From Myxococcales bacterium (lineage in GTDB: Bacteria > Myxococcota_A > Polyangia > Polyangiales > Houyiibacteriaceae), in NCBI GenBank assembly GCA_013002645.1, contig JABDJF010000010.1, positions 1 to 16,387 of the forward strand: a DNA stretch of 16,387 bases, read 5' to 3'. Under the pieces are notes generated by a model. It searched no databases. It was not told the origin of the DNA and was given only the letters and a program-made list of their open reading frames with translations. Position 1 is the stretch's first letter. The number at the start of each line of letters is the position of its first letter. Below, in pieces: positions 6,529 to 13,314 of the stretch. Position numbers and translations under genes: made by a program.

Positions 6529-8697
6529 CTACTCCGGCAGCGCGAGGGCCCTGTTCACGATCCTCGGCGTGAGGAAGATGAGGAGCTCGTTTCGGTCCTC
6601 GCGGAAGCGGCGGCGCTTGAAGAAGACCCCAAGAACCGGGATGTCGCCGAAGAACGGCACCTGGTCGACGTTCCGGCCCGTGTTTCGCGTGTAGATGCCA
6701 CCGATGACGGCGGTGTCGCCATCGTCGACGAGAAGCTGCGTCTGGGCCTCTCGTTCCAGAATCGTCGGGTCGCCATTCGCGCCGGTACGACCGAAGTCGG
6801 GCTCGTTGCGTGTAATCTTGACGTCCATGGCCACCGAGCCGTCGCTGGTCACGTGTGGCGTGACGTTGAGCTCGAGCTTGGCCTCCTGGAACGCGGTGTT
6901 GACGCCCTGGGCGCTGACCTGTGAGAACGGAATCAAAGTACCCTGCGAAATCGACGCCTCGTTGTTGTCCAAGGTCAAGACTCGTGGGGAGCTGATGATG
7001 CGCACGGAGCCGGCCGCCTCTGCAGCGCTGAGACGAACGTTGAGGTTCACCGCGCCGCTCAAGCTACCCAGGGCCAAGCCGAGGGCACCACCGGCACCGC
7101 TGCCGGTGACCGCCGGCAGGTTCACCGCGAAGTTGGGATTGGTCACGCCTGGGTTGAATGGCGAGAGCCCGCTGGTGGGCGCATCGTTGGTCGGAGCGCC
7201 GCCCGCGATGCCGATGTCGGAGGGGAAACGAAGACCGGTCGGGTTACCGGTGGCGCTGCTCATGACGGCGTTGCCACCCCACTGAATACCGATGTCCCGC
7301 GAGTAGGTGCTGCTCGCTTCGACGATCCGCGACTCGATCAGGACCTGCGGTGTCTGGGTATCCAGATTCCGGACGAGATCCTCTACGTCGTCGAGCTGGC
7401 CGACGATGTCACGAACGATCAGCATGTTGGTGCGAGTGTCGACCGACACTGTGCCGCGCTCGGTCAGCAGCTCACGAACGCGGGGCTGGAGCTCGGCCGC
7501 GGTCGCGTAGCTCACCGGGACCAGACGCGTCTCGAGCGGCGCCAGTTGCTGCTGTTGCTTCTGGCGGGCGATGGCGGCCTCGCGCTCCTGCTCGAGCTGA
7601 GCAAGCGGAGCGACGCGGAGCAGATTGCCTTGCCGAATCATCCCGAGTGACTTTGCCTGAAGGACGACGTCGAGCGCCTGATCCCAGGGGACGTCACGCA
7701 TTCGGATGGTCACCGTGCCGCCGACGTTGTCCGCCGTGACGACGTTGACCCCACCCACCTCGGACAGCAGCCGGAGGATATTGTGAATGTCCGCGTCCTT
7801 GAAGTCGAGGTCGATGCGACGACCCGAGTAGCGCCGGTTGGCCTTGCCACCAGCTTGCGCCGGCATCTTGCTGAGGAAGCCCGCGACCTCGGGGCCATCC
7901 ACTTCAGCGGCATAGTCCTTTTCTCTCGCGATTGTCCGCGTGTGCGGCCTCGTGTCGTTCTTGGTCGGCGAGAACATCCAAACGATCCGGCCGCCCGAGC
8001 GAATTGCGGTCCCGGCCGCGCCTTCCGAACCATGGACCTCAATCACCGCCCGGTCGCCCTTCTGCTCGAGCTCGACCGATCCGATCGACGAGCCCCGAGG
8101 CGCTTCGATGCGTCGCTTCGCGCCCGAGTCGATCCGGGCGCCAAGCACCTCGAGTCGAGGCGGCGCACCTGCGCGCGTGGAAACTCTGAACTCCGGGGTA
8201 CCGGCAAGCTCGACGACCACACGGTCGCGACCGTCTTTTTGCTCTAGGTGAATACCCTCGACCTTCGGCCCGGCTGAAGCTTTCGACCTTCTCGCCTTCG
8301 CCGCGTCGGAACCCTCGCCGCGACGGAGCTTCACGGAGATACCGCTGTCCGTTGCGCGCGCTCGGTAGGTCGCCTTTCCCGTGAGCATCAGCTCGATGCG
8401 GGCGCCGTGCGCGGTATTGCTCGCGATCGTGCGTGCGACCAGCGACGTGCTCCCGGTCGAGTCGATCCCGCCGGGCGGCAGCGCTGCATCTTCGATGTCG
8501 ATGATGATGAGCCGACCGCCCTCCCGCGTGCGAACCGCATACTTCGGATTGTCGAACGCGCCGTCGATCGAAACTTGTGCTTCGTCACGAGCGCCGTCGA
8601 TACGGACACTATCGATTTTCGGCCCTGCCGCCTGGGCTGGATTGACCCACGCGAAAGATGCTCCCAAGGCGATTGCAAGACCCCAATGAATACGCAT
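6529..8697 (-). CDS. pilQ: type IV pilus secretin PilQ
   Basis: This 722-aa protein is the outer-membrane channel through which the type IV pilus passes. It has a signal peptide (MRIHWGLAIALGASFAW, cut near AQA at 21-23). AMIN-type beta domains lie at about 27-107 and 145-187, and a possible third at 205-243; this type binds peptidoglycan. An STN/N0-like domain spans 290-363 (DLDFKDADIHNILRLLSEVGGVN). A Gln-rich linker (about 367-385) leads to a secretin N1 domain at 388-447. The secretin core runs from about 450 to 715, with SPRVLTLDNNEASI (570-583) and the VPFFGDIPVLG signature (680-690). A Gly/Ala/Asn/Pro-rich insert at 480-545 sits within the secretin core region. GAGGAG stands 6-7 nt before the ATG. 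It lies 95 bp downstream of pilP, a wider gap than between the other pil genes. The length is within the range of proteobacterial PilQ proteins. Confidence 0.96.
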   Translation of the reverse strand: MRIHWGLAIALGASFAWVNPAQAAGPKIDSVRIDGARDEAQVSIDGAFDNPKYAVRTREGGRLIIIDIEDAALPPGGIDSTGSTSLVARTIASNTAHGARIELMLTGKATYRARATDSGISVKLRRGEGSDAAKARRSKASAGPKVEGIHLEQKDGRDRVVVELAGTPEFRVSTRAGAPPRLEVLGARIDSGAKRRIEAPRGSSIGSVELEQKGDRAVIEVHGSEGAAGTAIRSGGRIVWMFSPTKNDTRPHTRTIAREKDYAAEVDGPEVAGFLSKMPAQAGGKANRRYSGRRIDLDFKDADIHNILRLLSEVGGVNVVTADNVGGTVTIRMRDVPWDQALDVVLQAKSLGMIRQGNLLRVAPLAQLEQEREAAIARQKQQQQLAPLETRLVPVSYATAAELQPRVRELLTERGTVSVDTRTNMLIVRDIVGQLDDVEDLVRNLDTQTPQVLIESRIVEASSTYSRDIGIQWGGNAVMSSATGNPTGLRFPSDIGIAGGAPTNDAPTSGLSPFNPGVTNPNFAVNLPAVTGSGAGGALGLALGSLSGAVNLNVRLSAAEAAGSVRIISSPRVLTLDNNEASISQGTLIPFSQVSAQGVNTAFQEAKLELNVTPHVTSDGSVAMDVKITRNEPDFGRTGANGDPTILEREAQTQLLVDDGDTAVIGGIYTRNTGRNVDQVPFFGDIPVLGVFFKRRRFREDRNELLIFLTPRIVNRALALPE

Positions 8698-8792
8698 TCC
8701 TGACTCCTCTGCCAGCTGACGTTAATCATCGAACGCCGGAGACGGCCGGGGCAAGAAAACGACGGATTTTCTGCGCGAAAAGTTTTCGGCGA
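8698..8792 (-). promoter_or_regulatory. pilP-pilQ intercistronic region with paired AT inverted repeats
   Basis: This is the largest gap inside pilMNOPQ (95 bp). Directly after the pilP stop it has CGAAAA-G-TTTTCG (8776-8788) and then AGAAAA/TTTTCT arms (8754-8759 and 8767-8772). The four arms could pair 1-2 plus 3-4, or 2-3 nested in 1-4. No U-run follows, so it is not a plain intrinsic terminator. It could be an mRNA processing, stability or partial attenuation site that sets PilQ level, which is inference. The pilQ ribosome site lies at the pilQ-proximal end. Confidence 0.35.
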
Positions 8793-9416
8793 CTACGGCG
8801 TCGTAAACTGCGGTGCTTCGCCACCTTCATGAAGTGGCATAACGCGTGTCAACGGCGGTTTGTCGGGCGCAGTTGGGTCTTCACGGGTCAGAACAACCGA
8901 ACCTGGACGGATGCGATCCACACGCCAGTTCAGTGTGACTGGCATTCCCTCTGAACCTCCGGTCTGTACCACTTCGGGACGACCGATGTAGTCACCTCGA
9001 CGGATCACATGTCCTACCTTTGCGGTATCAGTGAGCATCGCCCGCGGGGTTGCGATTCCCGTTACGATCGCGATCAGACTCATCTCGTCCAAGCTGGTGC
9101 TCGGCAACAGAACGCGACGCTGTGCCGGCGCCGCGGATTGAGCCTGGAACGCCTTGGCGTAGGAGCGAAACGGATCGCGATTCTGGATGTCGAGCTCTGC
9201 GAAATCTTCGTCGGTGTAGACGATGGGACCGGAATCGACCTCGGCCGCGGCGGCCTCCGTATCGCCGGAGGCGGACTCGCTTTGTTCGGCATCTCCGTCG
9301 GTGCCTTTGCCGAGTCCGAATCCGGTGCCGAACTCGTCTTCATCGTCGCCACAGCCCGCAACCGCAACGCCGGCGACGAGAAGGACACATGCGAAAACTC
9401 GAATCTTGGAGCTCAT
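8793..9416 (-). CDS. pilP: type IV pilus alignment lipoprotein PilP
   Basis: This 207-aa inner-membrane lipoprotein connects the PilN/PilO frame to the PilQ secretin. The signal peptide ends in the lipobox VAGC, with C22 lipidated and an acidic GDDEDEF following. A low-complexity linker of Gly, Asp, Glu and Ser runs to about residue 65. The conserved PilP start IQNRDPFRS follows, then a beta-rich C-terminal domain (LIAIVTGIATPRAMLTD, then GHVIRRGDYIG) typical of the PilP homology region that contacts PilQ. The ATG is 6 bp after the pilO stop, with a purine-rich GGGAAGAAG stretch just upstream inside the end of pilO as a likely ribosome site. Position in the order M-N-O-P-Q fixes the call. Confidence 0.94.
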   Translation of the reverse strand: MSSKIRVFACVLLVAGVAVAGCGDDEDEFGTGFGLGKGTDGDAEQSESASGDTEAAAAEVDSGPIVYTDEDFAELDIQNRDPFRSYAKAFQAQSAAPAQRRVLLPSTSLDEMSLIAIVTGIATPRAMLTDTAKVGHVIRRGDYIGRPEVVQTGGSEGMPVTLNWRVDRIRPGSVVLTREDPTAPDKPPLTRVMPLHEGGEAPQFTTP

Positions 9417-9422
9417 GGCTTG

Positions 9423-10007
9423 CTACTTCTTCCCTTCGGCTGGCGGACGCCGGTAGGTGGTCGCGCGTACATCCACGTCGATGAGCATCTCACCGGACGG
9501 CATCAGCTTCGGCTGCGTCATCCGGATGTTCTCCAGACTGATCGCCCGATCTAGCTTGCTCACGTTGTAGAAAAACTTCCCCATCTGGTGGAATCGGCCC
9601 GTGAGCGCGAGGACCACCGGGATTTTCGCGTACAGCTCTTCGCGCACCTCAGGTCGCGGCTCGACCAATCGAATCGTCAGCCCGCTCAGCTCGGCAACGC
9701 GGTTGAGATCCTGAAGGAACGCAGCAATCTCCGCGTTCTCCGGAAGGATTCTTCGGTTTTGCCTGTCCGCGATCTCTCGGTTGGCGAGCTCCTGCGTGAG
9801 CTCGAGGTACTGCTTCTCGCGCCGTTCGGCGTCGCGAATCTGATCCTGAAGCTGCGTCTGGGTCTGGCGGCCCCGCAGAACGTCGCCCGAAATGCTGCTG
9901 TAGACGAAGGCATAGTAGCCGACGCTGAGGAGGACCAGCACGCCGACCAGCAGCAGCCCCTTGCCCCAGCCCGGTATCGCGATGAATCGATCTTCGAGAC
10001 TGGCCAT
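9423..10007 (-). CDS. pilO: type IV pilus inner-membrane alignment protein PilO
   Basis: This 194-aa bitopic protein has a short cytoplasmic N-terminus, one transmembrane helix (about 17-37, KGLLLVGVLVLLSVGYYAFVY), a charged coiled coil (about 43-85, QLQDQIRDAERREKQYLEL), and a ferredoxin-like periplasmic domain with the family segments VVLALTGRFHQMGKFFYNVSKL and RAISLENIRM. It heterodimerises with PilN in the periplasm and links to PilP. The ATG shares its A with the pilN stop (TGATG), so the two are likely translated in a coupled way, which suits proteins needed in equal amounts. The length is close to the roughly 200 aa usual for PilO. Confidence 0.95.
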   Translation of the reverse strand: MASLEDRFIAIPGWGKGLLLVGVLVLLSVGYYAFVYSSISGDVLRGRQTQTQLQDQIRDAERREKQYLELTQELANREIADRQNRRILPENAEIAAFLQDLNRVAELSGLTIRLVEPRPEVREELYAKIPVVLALTGRFHQMGKFFYNVSKLDRAISLENIRMTQPKLMPSGEMLIDVDVRATTYRRPPAEGKK

Positions 10008-10678
10008 CAGTACTTCACCTTGCAGGTAATATCGAAGCCCACCATCGAAAGGCCGGTTTCCATGTCCGTTGCCGCGCGCGTCCTTTGGAGGGTCACGCCG
10101 TCATAGATCTCGCTAAGCGTCAGTCGACGCAAGAACTCGGCAACATCTTCGTTCGAACGCCCCATCCCAGTGAGCTTGCAATCGCGTTCGACCTCCTCGA
10201 AGCGAGAGATCCAGAGCCTACGCACGTCCCAGGACTCGTTGAACCCGGCAAGCGGGTTCTCCTGCCGCATTCGCTCGAGCTCGGCCGGGTTGATCGTCGG
10301 TCCGCCTGGGCTGCTCAGCACCTTGGAAAGCTCCATCACCGCACGCGTGGGACCTCGTCGCGCCCTCTCGAGGTCTTGGACGACTTTTTCGAGTCTCCTG
10401 CTCTTTTCGAGACGGCCTTCGACCTCGGCCAAGCCCTTGGTTTTGCGCGTCAGTTCGTCGCGGCGCGCCTCGAGCGTCTTGTTCTCCTGGGCGATCGTAT
10501 CCATTTCGCCGCTTTGAGCGAAGTAGAGGATGCCGAGGACGACCAGCCACACGGCAATCGCGCCCCCGTAGACCATGCCCCAGGTGGCCAAGCTGAGGTC
10601 GCCTGATGGAAGAGGCGACGCGGCAGCGCGGCGTGCGCGCTTCTTCTTGTCGGTCGGTAGCAGGTTGATGCGAATCAT
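10007..10678 (-). CDS. pilN: type IV pilus assembly protein PilN
   Basis: This 223-aa bitopic membrane protein begins with MIRINLLP, the conserved cytoplasmic tail that docks into PilM. A basic stretch (KKKRARR, 11-17) follows, then a transmembrane helix (about 33-54), a coiled coil (about 58-112, with many Lys, Glu and Arg) and a periplasmic alpha/beta domain ending in VGFDITCKVKY. PilN dimerises with PilO and passes the PilM state through the membrane. The start overlaps the pilM stop as TAATG and its stop overlaps the pilO start as TGATG, so pilM, pilN and pilO are chained. Confidence 0.95.
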   Translation of the reverse strand: MIRINLLPTDKKKRARRAAASPLPSGDLSLATWGMVYGGAIAVWLVVLGILYFAQSGEMDTIAQENKTLEARRDELTRKTKGLAEVEGRLEKSRRLEKVVQDLERARRGPTRAVMELSKVLSSPGGPTINPAELERMRQENPLAGFNESWDVRRLWISRFEEVERDCKLTGMGRSNEDVAEFLRRLTLSEIYDGVTLQRTRAATDMETGLSMVGFDITCKVKY

Positions 10679-11727
10679 TAGTTACGCTCCCGCTCTTTGC
10701 GCAGCGCGAGGCCGATGCTCACCACCGCTTGCGATGCTCTGCCCTGCAGCTCCGCAACGGCTTTCTCGTCCACATCGGCCACACGCGTGGGGTCGAGCGC
10801 CTCCACGGGCACCTGCGCGCGCTCTTGAAGGATATCGAGAAGGGATTGGATGTTTGCGGTACCACCCGACAAGCAAATGCGGCTCAGCTCGCGGTCACCG
10901 CTGGTTGCCAGATAGAAATCGAGAGAACGCTGTATCTCGCCAGCGAGCTGTTCGACCGCCTGATTGACGATCTCGGGCACCTCGCGGGGGACGATTCCGC
11001 GCCCTTCCCCGCCGCATTTGTAGGACTCGGCCTCATCTCGACCGATGCCGAGCTGCCGCTGAATCTCTTCGGTGATCGAGTTTCCGCCATTGGCGATGTC
11101 TCGCGTGAAAGCGGTGGCGCCATCCGCGAGGATGTTCACGGTGGTCGTCGACGCTCCGCAGTGCACCAGCACAGTGGTTTCGTCCTCCGAAGCGTTGCCG
11201 TAGCCAGCCTCAAACACGTTTTGAATGGTGAAGGCGTCGAGGTCTACCACCATGGGACGAAGTCGAGCTTCCATCGCCAGGTTCGTGAGATCGGTGATCT
11301 CTTCCTTCTTTGCCGCGACGAGCAGGACGTCCATTTGGCCGTGATCGGTGCGCTCGTGGAGAACCTCGTAGTCCACGTGCACCTCTTCGAGATCAAACGG
11401 GATGTGCTGCTCGGCTTCCCAGTTGATCTGCTCGGAGAGCTCGGCCGAAGTCATCAAGGGCATGGAGATCTTCTTGATGATCACGCTGTGGCCGCTGGCC
11501 CTCAGCGCGACATTTCGCCGCTTGCTCCCCGCGAACAGCTTCTCGAGCCCCTCCACGACGGCGCTGGAGTTGATGATGTGGCCATCGACGATGGTTTCGG
11601 CAGGAAGAGGGTGATAACCGAACCTTGTAATGGTTCGAGATCCCCGTCGCCCCTCTTTGATTTCACAGACTTTAATCGCACTCGAACCGATGTCGACGCC
11701 GATTAAGTTCTTCCCCTCAGACGCCAT
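10678..11727 (-). CDS. pilM: type IV pilus actin-like protein PilM
   Basis: This 349-aa cytoplasmic ATP-binding protein of the FtsA/actin fold carries the phosphate-1 motif IGVDIGSSAIKV near its start, the family segment QINWEAEQHIPFDLEEV (about 105-121), a phosphate-2-like VLVHCGASTTTVNIL region and the adenosine-site ICLSGGTANI near the C-terminus. It binds the PilN N-terminal tail and couples the cytoplasmic pilus machinery to the PilN/O/P/Q complex. It begins 9 bp after the HTH regulator gene; the GAGGAG that would serve as its ribosome site is the row of Glu codons closing that gene. The length matches typical PilM (about 350 aa). Confidence 0.96.
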   Translation of the reverse strand: MASEGKNLIGVDIGSSAIKVCEIKEGRRGSRTITRFGYHPLPAETIVDGHIINSSAVVEGLEKLFAGSKRRNVALRASGHSVIIKKISMPLMTSAELSEQINWEAEQHIPFDLEEVHVDYEVLHERTDHGQMDVLLVAAKKEEITDLTNLAMEARLRPMVVDLDAFTIQNVFEAGYGNASEDETTVLVHCGASTTTVNILADGATAFTRDIANGGNSITEEIQRQLGIGRDEAESYKCGGEGRGIVPREVPEIVNQAVEQLAGEIQRSLDFYLATSGDRELSRICLSGGTANIQSLLDILQERAQVPVEALDPTRVADVDEKAVAELQGRASQAVVSIGLALRKERERN

Positions 11728-11736
11728 GTAGGCACG

Positions 11737-12090
11737 CTACTCCTCCTCACCGAACACACGCACCCGATCGGCGAGCCTCAGACCCAAAGCTTCGAGAATT
11801 TTTCGTTTTGTGTCCATCCGACATCCAAAACCCTTCTCGACACGATCAATCGTCAACACCGATAGGTTCGCGCGTCGAGCCAACTCAGCCTTGGACATCA
11901 TGCGTTCAATCCGAATCTTGCGAACATTGTTAGGCTTGCTGCCGCTTTTCTTGTTCGCCTTGGGCTTCACAGCCCCTTCTCGGTCGCTCGCATCAGAGGC
12001 CGATGCAGCCGCCGCGTCTGGCTTCTGCATCGCTTCGTTTGCCTCTGGGTCGTAGGTCATGATTTGGCTCGCCGGGGGAGGCACGCGCAC
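11737..12090 (-). CDS. XRE-type helix-turn-helix regulator heading the pil operon
   Basis: This 117-aa probable DNA-binding protein has an Ala/Asp/Lys-rich, probably disordered first half (to about residue 55). It is followed by a Cro/CI-type helix-turn-helix at about 57-104: RIERMMSKAELARRANLSVLTIDRVEKG, then TKRKILEALGLRL. There is no sensor or catalytic domain. The GTG start at 12090 is chosen because GGAGGAA lies 7 nt upstream; an ATG at 12060 (codon 11) is the alternative. It is the first gene of the run into pilM and ends in three Glu codons that double as the pilM ribosome site. By position and by the palindromes upstream it may control its own operon, but no target has been shown. It could also be a structural or nucleoid-type DNA-binding protein. 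Confidence 0.85.
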   Translation of the reverse strand: MRVPPPASQIMTYDPEANEAMQKPDAAAASASDASDREGAVKPKANKKSGSKPNNVRKIRIERMMSKAELARRANLSVLTIDRVEKGFGCRMDTKRKILEALGLRLADRVRVFGEEE

Positions 12091-12384
12091 CGCGCCGTTC
12101 CTCCACCAGGCTATGACCGAACCACCCTAGGGTCAAGCAACTTAGGAAAATTTAGCACTAAATTATGTGCTAATTAGGCCTAAATTAGGTGAACCTAGTG
12201 AGCGGAACACTGACATCCGCGATCGTCAAGCACTGCTTGTGCTGGACGCGCGAACCCACCGAATGTCAACGAGCGAAGGTGTCTGAATTCATGGTCGCAA
12301 CGCTCGTCGTCGAAGGCAAAAAAACCGAGATCTTCGTCGCTTAGTTGCCCAGACCGGGGACTCGTCAATACTGCTCGGGTCGTG
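12091..12384. promoter_or_regulatory. divergent control region between pil operon and LysM peptidase
   Basis: This 294-bp stretch without a convincing gene has an AT-rich core (about 12140-12190) standing out from GC-rich surroundings. It contains the perfect palindrome ACCCTAGGGT (12124-12133), arms TTAGCAC/GTGCTAA separated by 8 nt (12152-12173), the perfect palindrome TTAGGCCTAA (12174-12183) and CCTAAATTAGG (12179-12189). The half-site TTAGG/CCTAA recurs. On the minus strand, TTGACC (12131-12136) could be a -35 box, but the -10 at 17 nt (TAGCCT) is poor and would leave a very short leader for the GTG start. The right half (12200-12384) holds only a short open frame and no clear promoter. 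Confidence 0.6.
12152..12189. repeat. nested inverted repeats, putative operator
   Basis: Arms TTAGCAC (12152-12158) and GTGCTAA (12167-12173) face each other across 8 nt. They are followed without a gap by the 10-bp palindrome TTAGGCCTAA and the overlapping CCTAAATTAGG. Spacing and symmetry fit sites for a dimeric HTH protein, and such a protein is encoded about 60 bp away. The assignment to that protein is inference from position only. Confidence 0.5.
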
Positions 12385-13314
12385 ATGAGCTGGAATGGGG
12401 CGTGGCGCGCGATCGTCGCGATGTTTTTGGTCTTCCTTCTACATGCGCCAGCACAGGCGCAGCGGAAGCACACGGTGCAGCAGGGCCAGACGCTGGGCAT
12501 GATCGCCAAGCGATATCGCGTCTCCGTGACGAATCTTGCGGCGGCAAATCGGCTGAAAAAGACGTCGAACCTTCGGGTCGGCCAGGTTTTGCGGATTCCA
12601 CCCAAAGGCGTCGTCTACGTCTATCCCGGGCAGACGCTCACCGGCATCGCCCAGCTCAACAAGGTGAGCGTCAAGGCTCTGATCAAGGCGAATCGTCTCA
12701 GGCCCGATGCCACCCTCCGCGTCGGGCAACGGCTCGAGCTGCCCGGCTACAGCGCGAGCGCAAAAGCGACCAAGGCGCGGAACTCGGTCCTGTCCGGCCT
12801 GGTCAGCCTCGAGCGCCCAGCCAGCCAAGAGACGTTACGGGTACGCCTTTTCGGCAAAGGTGGGAAACCCGACCCAAAGGCCCGGCGACGTCTCGGGCAG
12901 TTTCTTCGCGACCGGGAGACGGGTGAAGTGAAGCGTCCGCATCCGCGGCTGATGCGCGCACTGGCGTATCTGGCCGATCATTTCAACGGCCGGACGATTG
13001 TGGTCGTGAGCGCGTACCGCTCGAAAACGAGTGACGAGGGCGGCTCGAGCCGGCACTCGACGGGCGAAGCAATCGACATCCGCGTCGAAGGTGTGCCGAA
13101 CGAAGTCCTTCGCGACTACTGTCTGACGCTCAACAAGGTCGGGGTCGGCTACTACCCGCGCAGCAGCTTCATCCATATCGATGTCCGATCGAAGGCGGTC
13201 TACTGGGTCGACTGGTCACGGCCCGGCGAGCCGCCCTTGTACCTGCCTCCGGGGGAGTCTCCGGACAAGTACGACGCCGGTGTCTCCAGCGCGGTCTCGC
13301 CCGCAAGCCTCTAA
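12385..13314 (+). CDS. secreted LysM-domain M15/DUF882-type peptidase
   Basis: This 309-aa exported protein is likely to bind and cut peptidoglycan. A signal peptide (AWRAIVAMFLVFLLHAPAQAQ) is followed by two LysM domains at about 29-72 (HTVQQGQTLGMIAKRY ... LRVGQVLRIP) and 77-119 (VYPGQTLTGIAQLNKV ... LRVGQRLELP). A basic linker leads to an M15-like domain (about 160-285) with VVSAYRS, SSRHSTGEAIDI and GVGYYPRSSFIHIDV. The expected zinc ligands are H224, D231 and H264, all present. M15-like enzymes are typically peptidoglycan carboxypeptidases or endopeptidases; the exact bond is not known. A GTG directly before the ATG (12382) is an equal alternative start, and neither has a clear ribosome site. 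It is divergent from the pil operon and ends 4 nt inside the convergent sigma-54 activator gene. A role near the pilus machine is possible but unproven. Confidence 0.9.
   Translation: MSWNGAWRAIVAMFLVFLLHAPAQAQRKHTVQQGQTLGMIAKRYRVSVTNLAAANRLKKTSNLRVGQVLRIPPKGVVYVYPGQTLTGIAQLNKVSVKALIKANRLRPDATLRVGQRLELPGYSASAKATKARNSVLSGLVSLERPASQETLRVRLFGKGGKPDPKARRRLGQFLRDRETGEVKRPHPRLMRALAYLADHFNGRTIVVVSAYRSKTSDEGGSSRHSTGEAIDIRVEGVPNEVLRDYCLTLNKVGVGYYPRSSFIHIDVRSKAVYWVDWSRPGEPPLYLPPGESPDKYDAGVSSAVSPASL

Noticed and set aside
10729..11706. 325-codon plus-strand frame opposite pilM
   Set aside because: It lies entirely within pilM on the other strand, has no recognisable domain, and pilM is certain.
12309..12340. 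Stem-loop CGTCGAAG/CTTCGTCG around an A7 run
   Set aside because: One mismatch in the stem, a 16-nt loop and no T-run after it; not a credible intrinsic terminator on either strand.
12189..12344. 51-codon GTG-started frame in the divergent region
   Set aside because: No ribosome site, it begins inside the palindrome cluster, and the product has no recognisable feature; it could be revisited if conserved.
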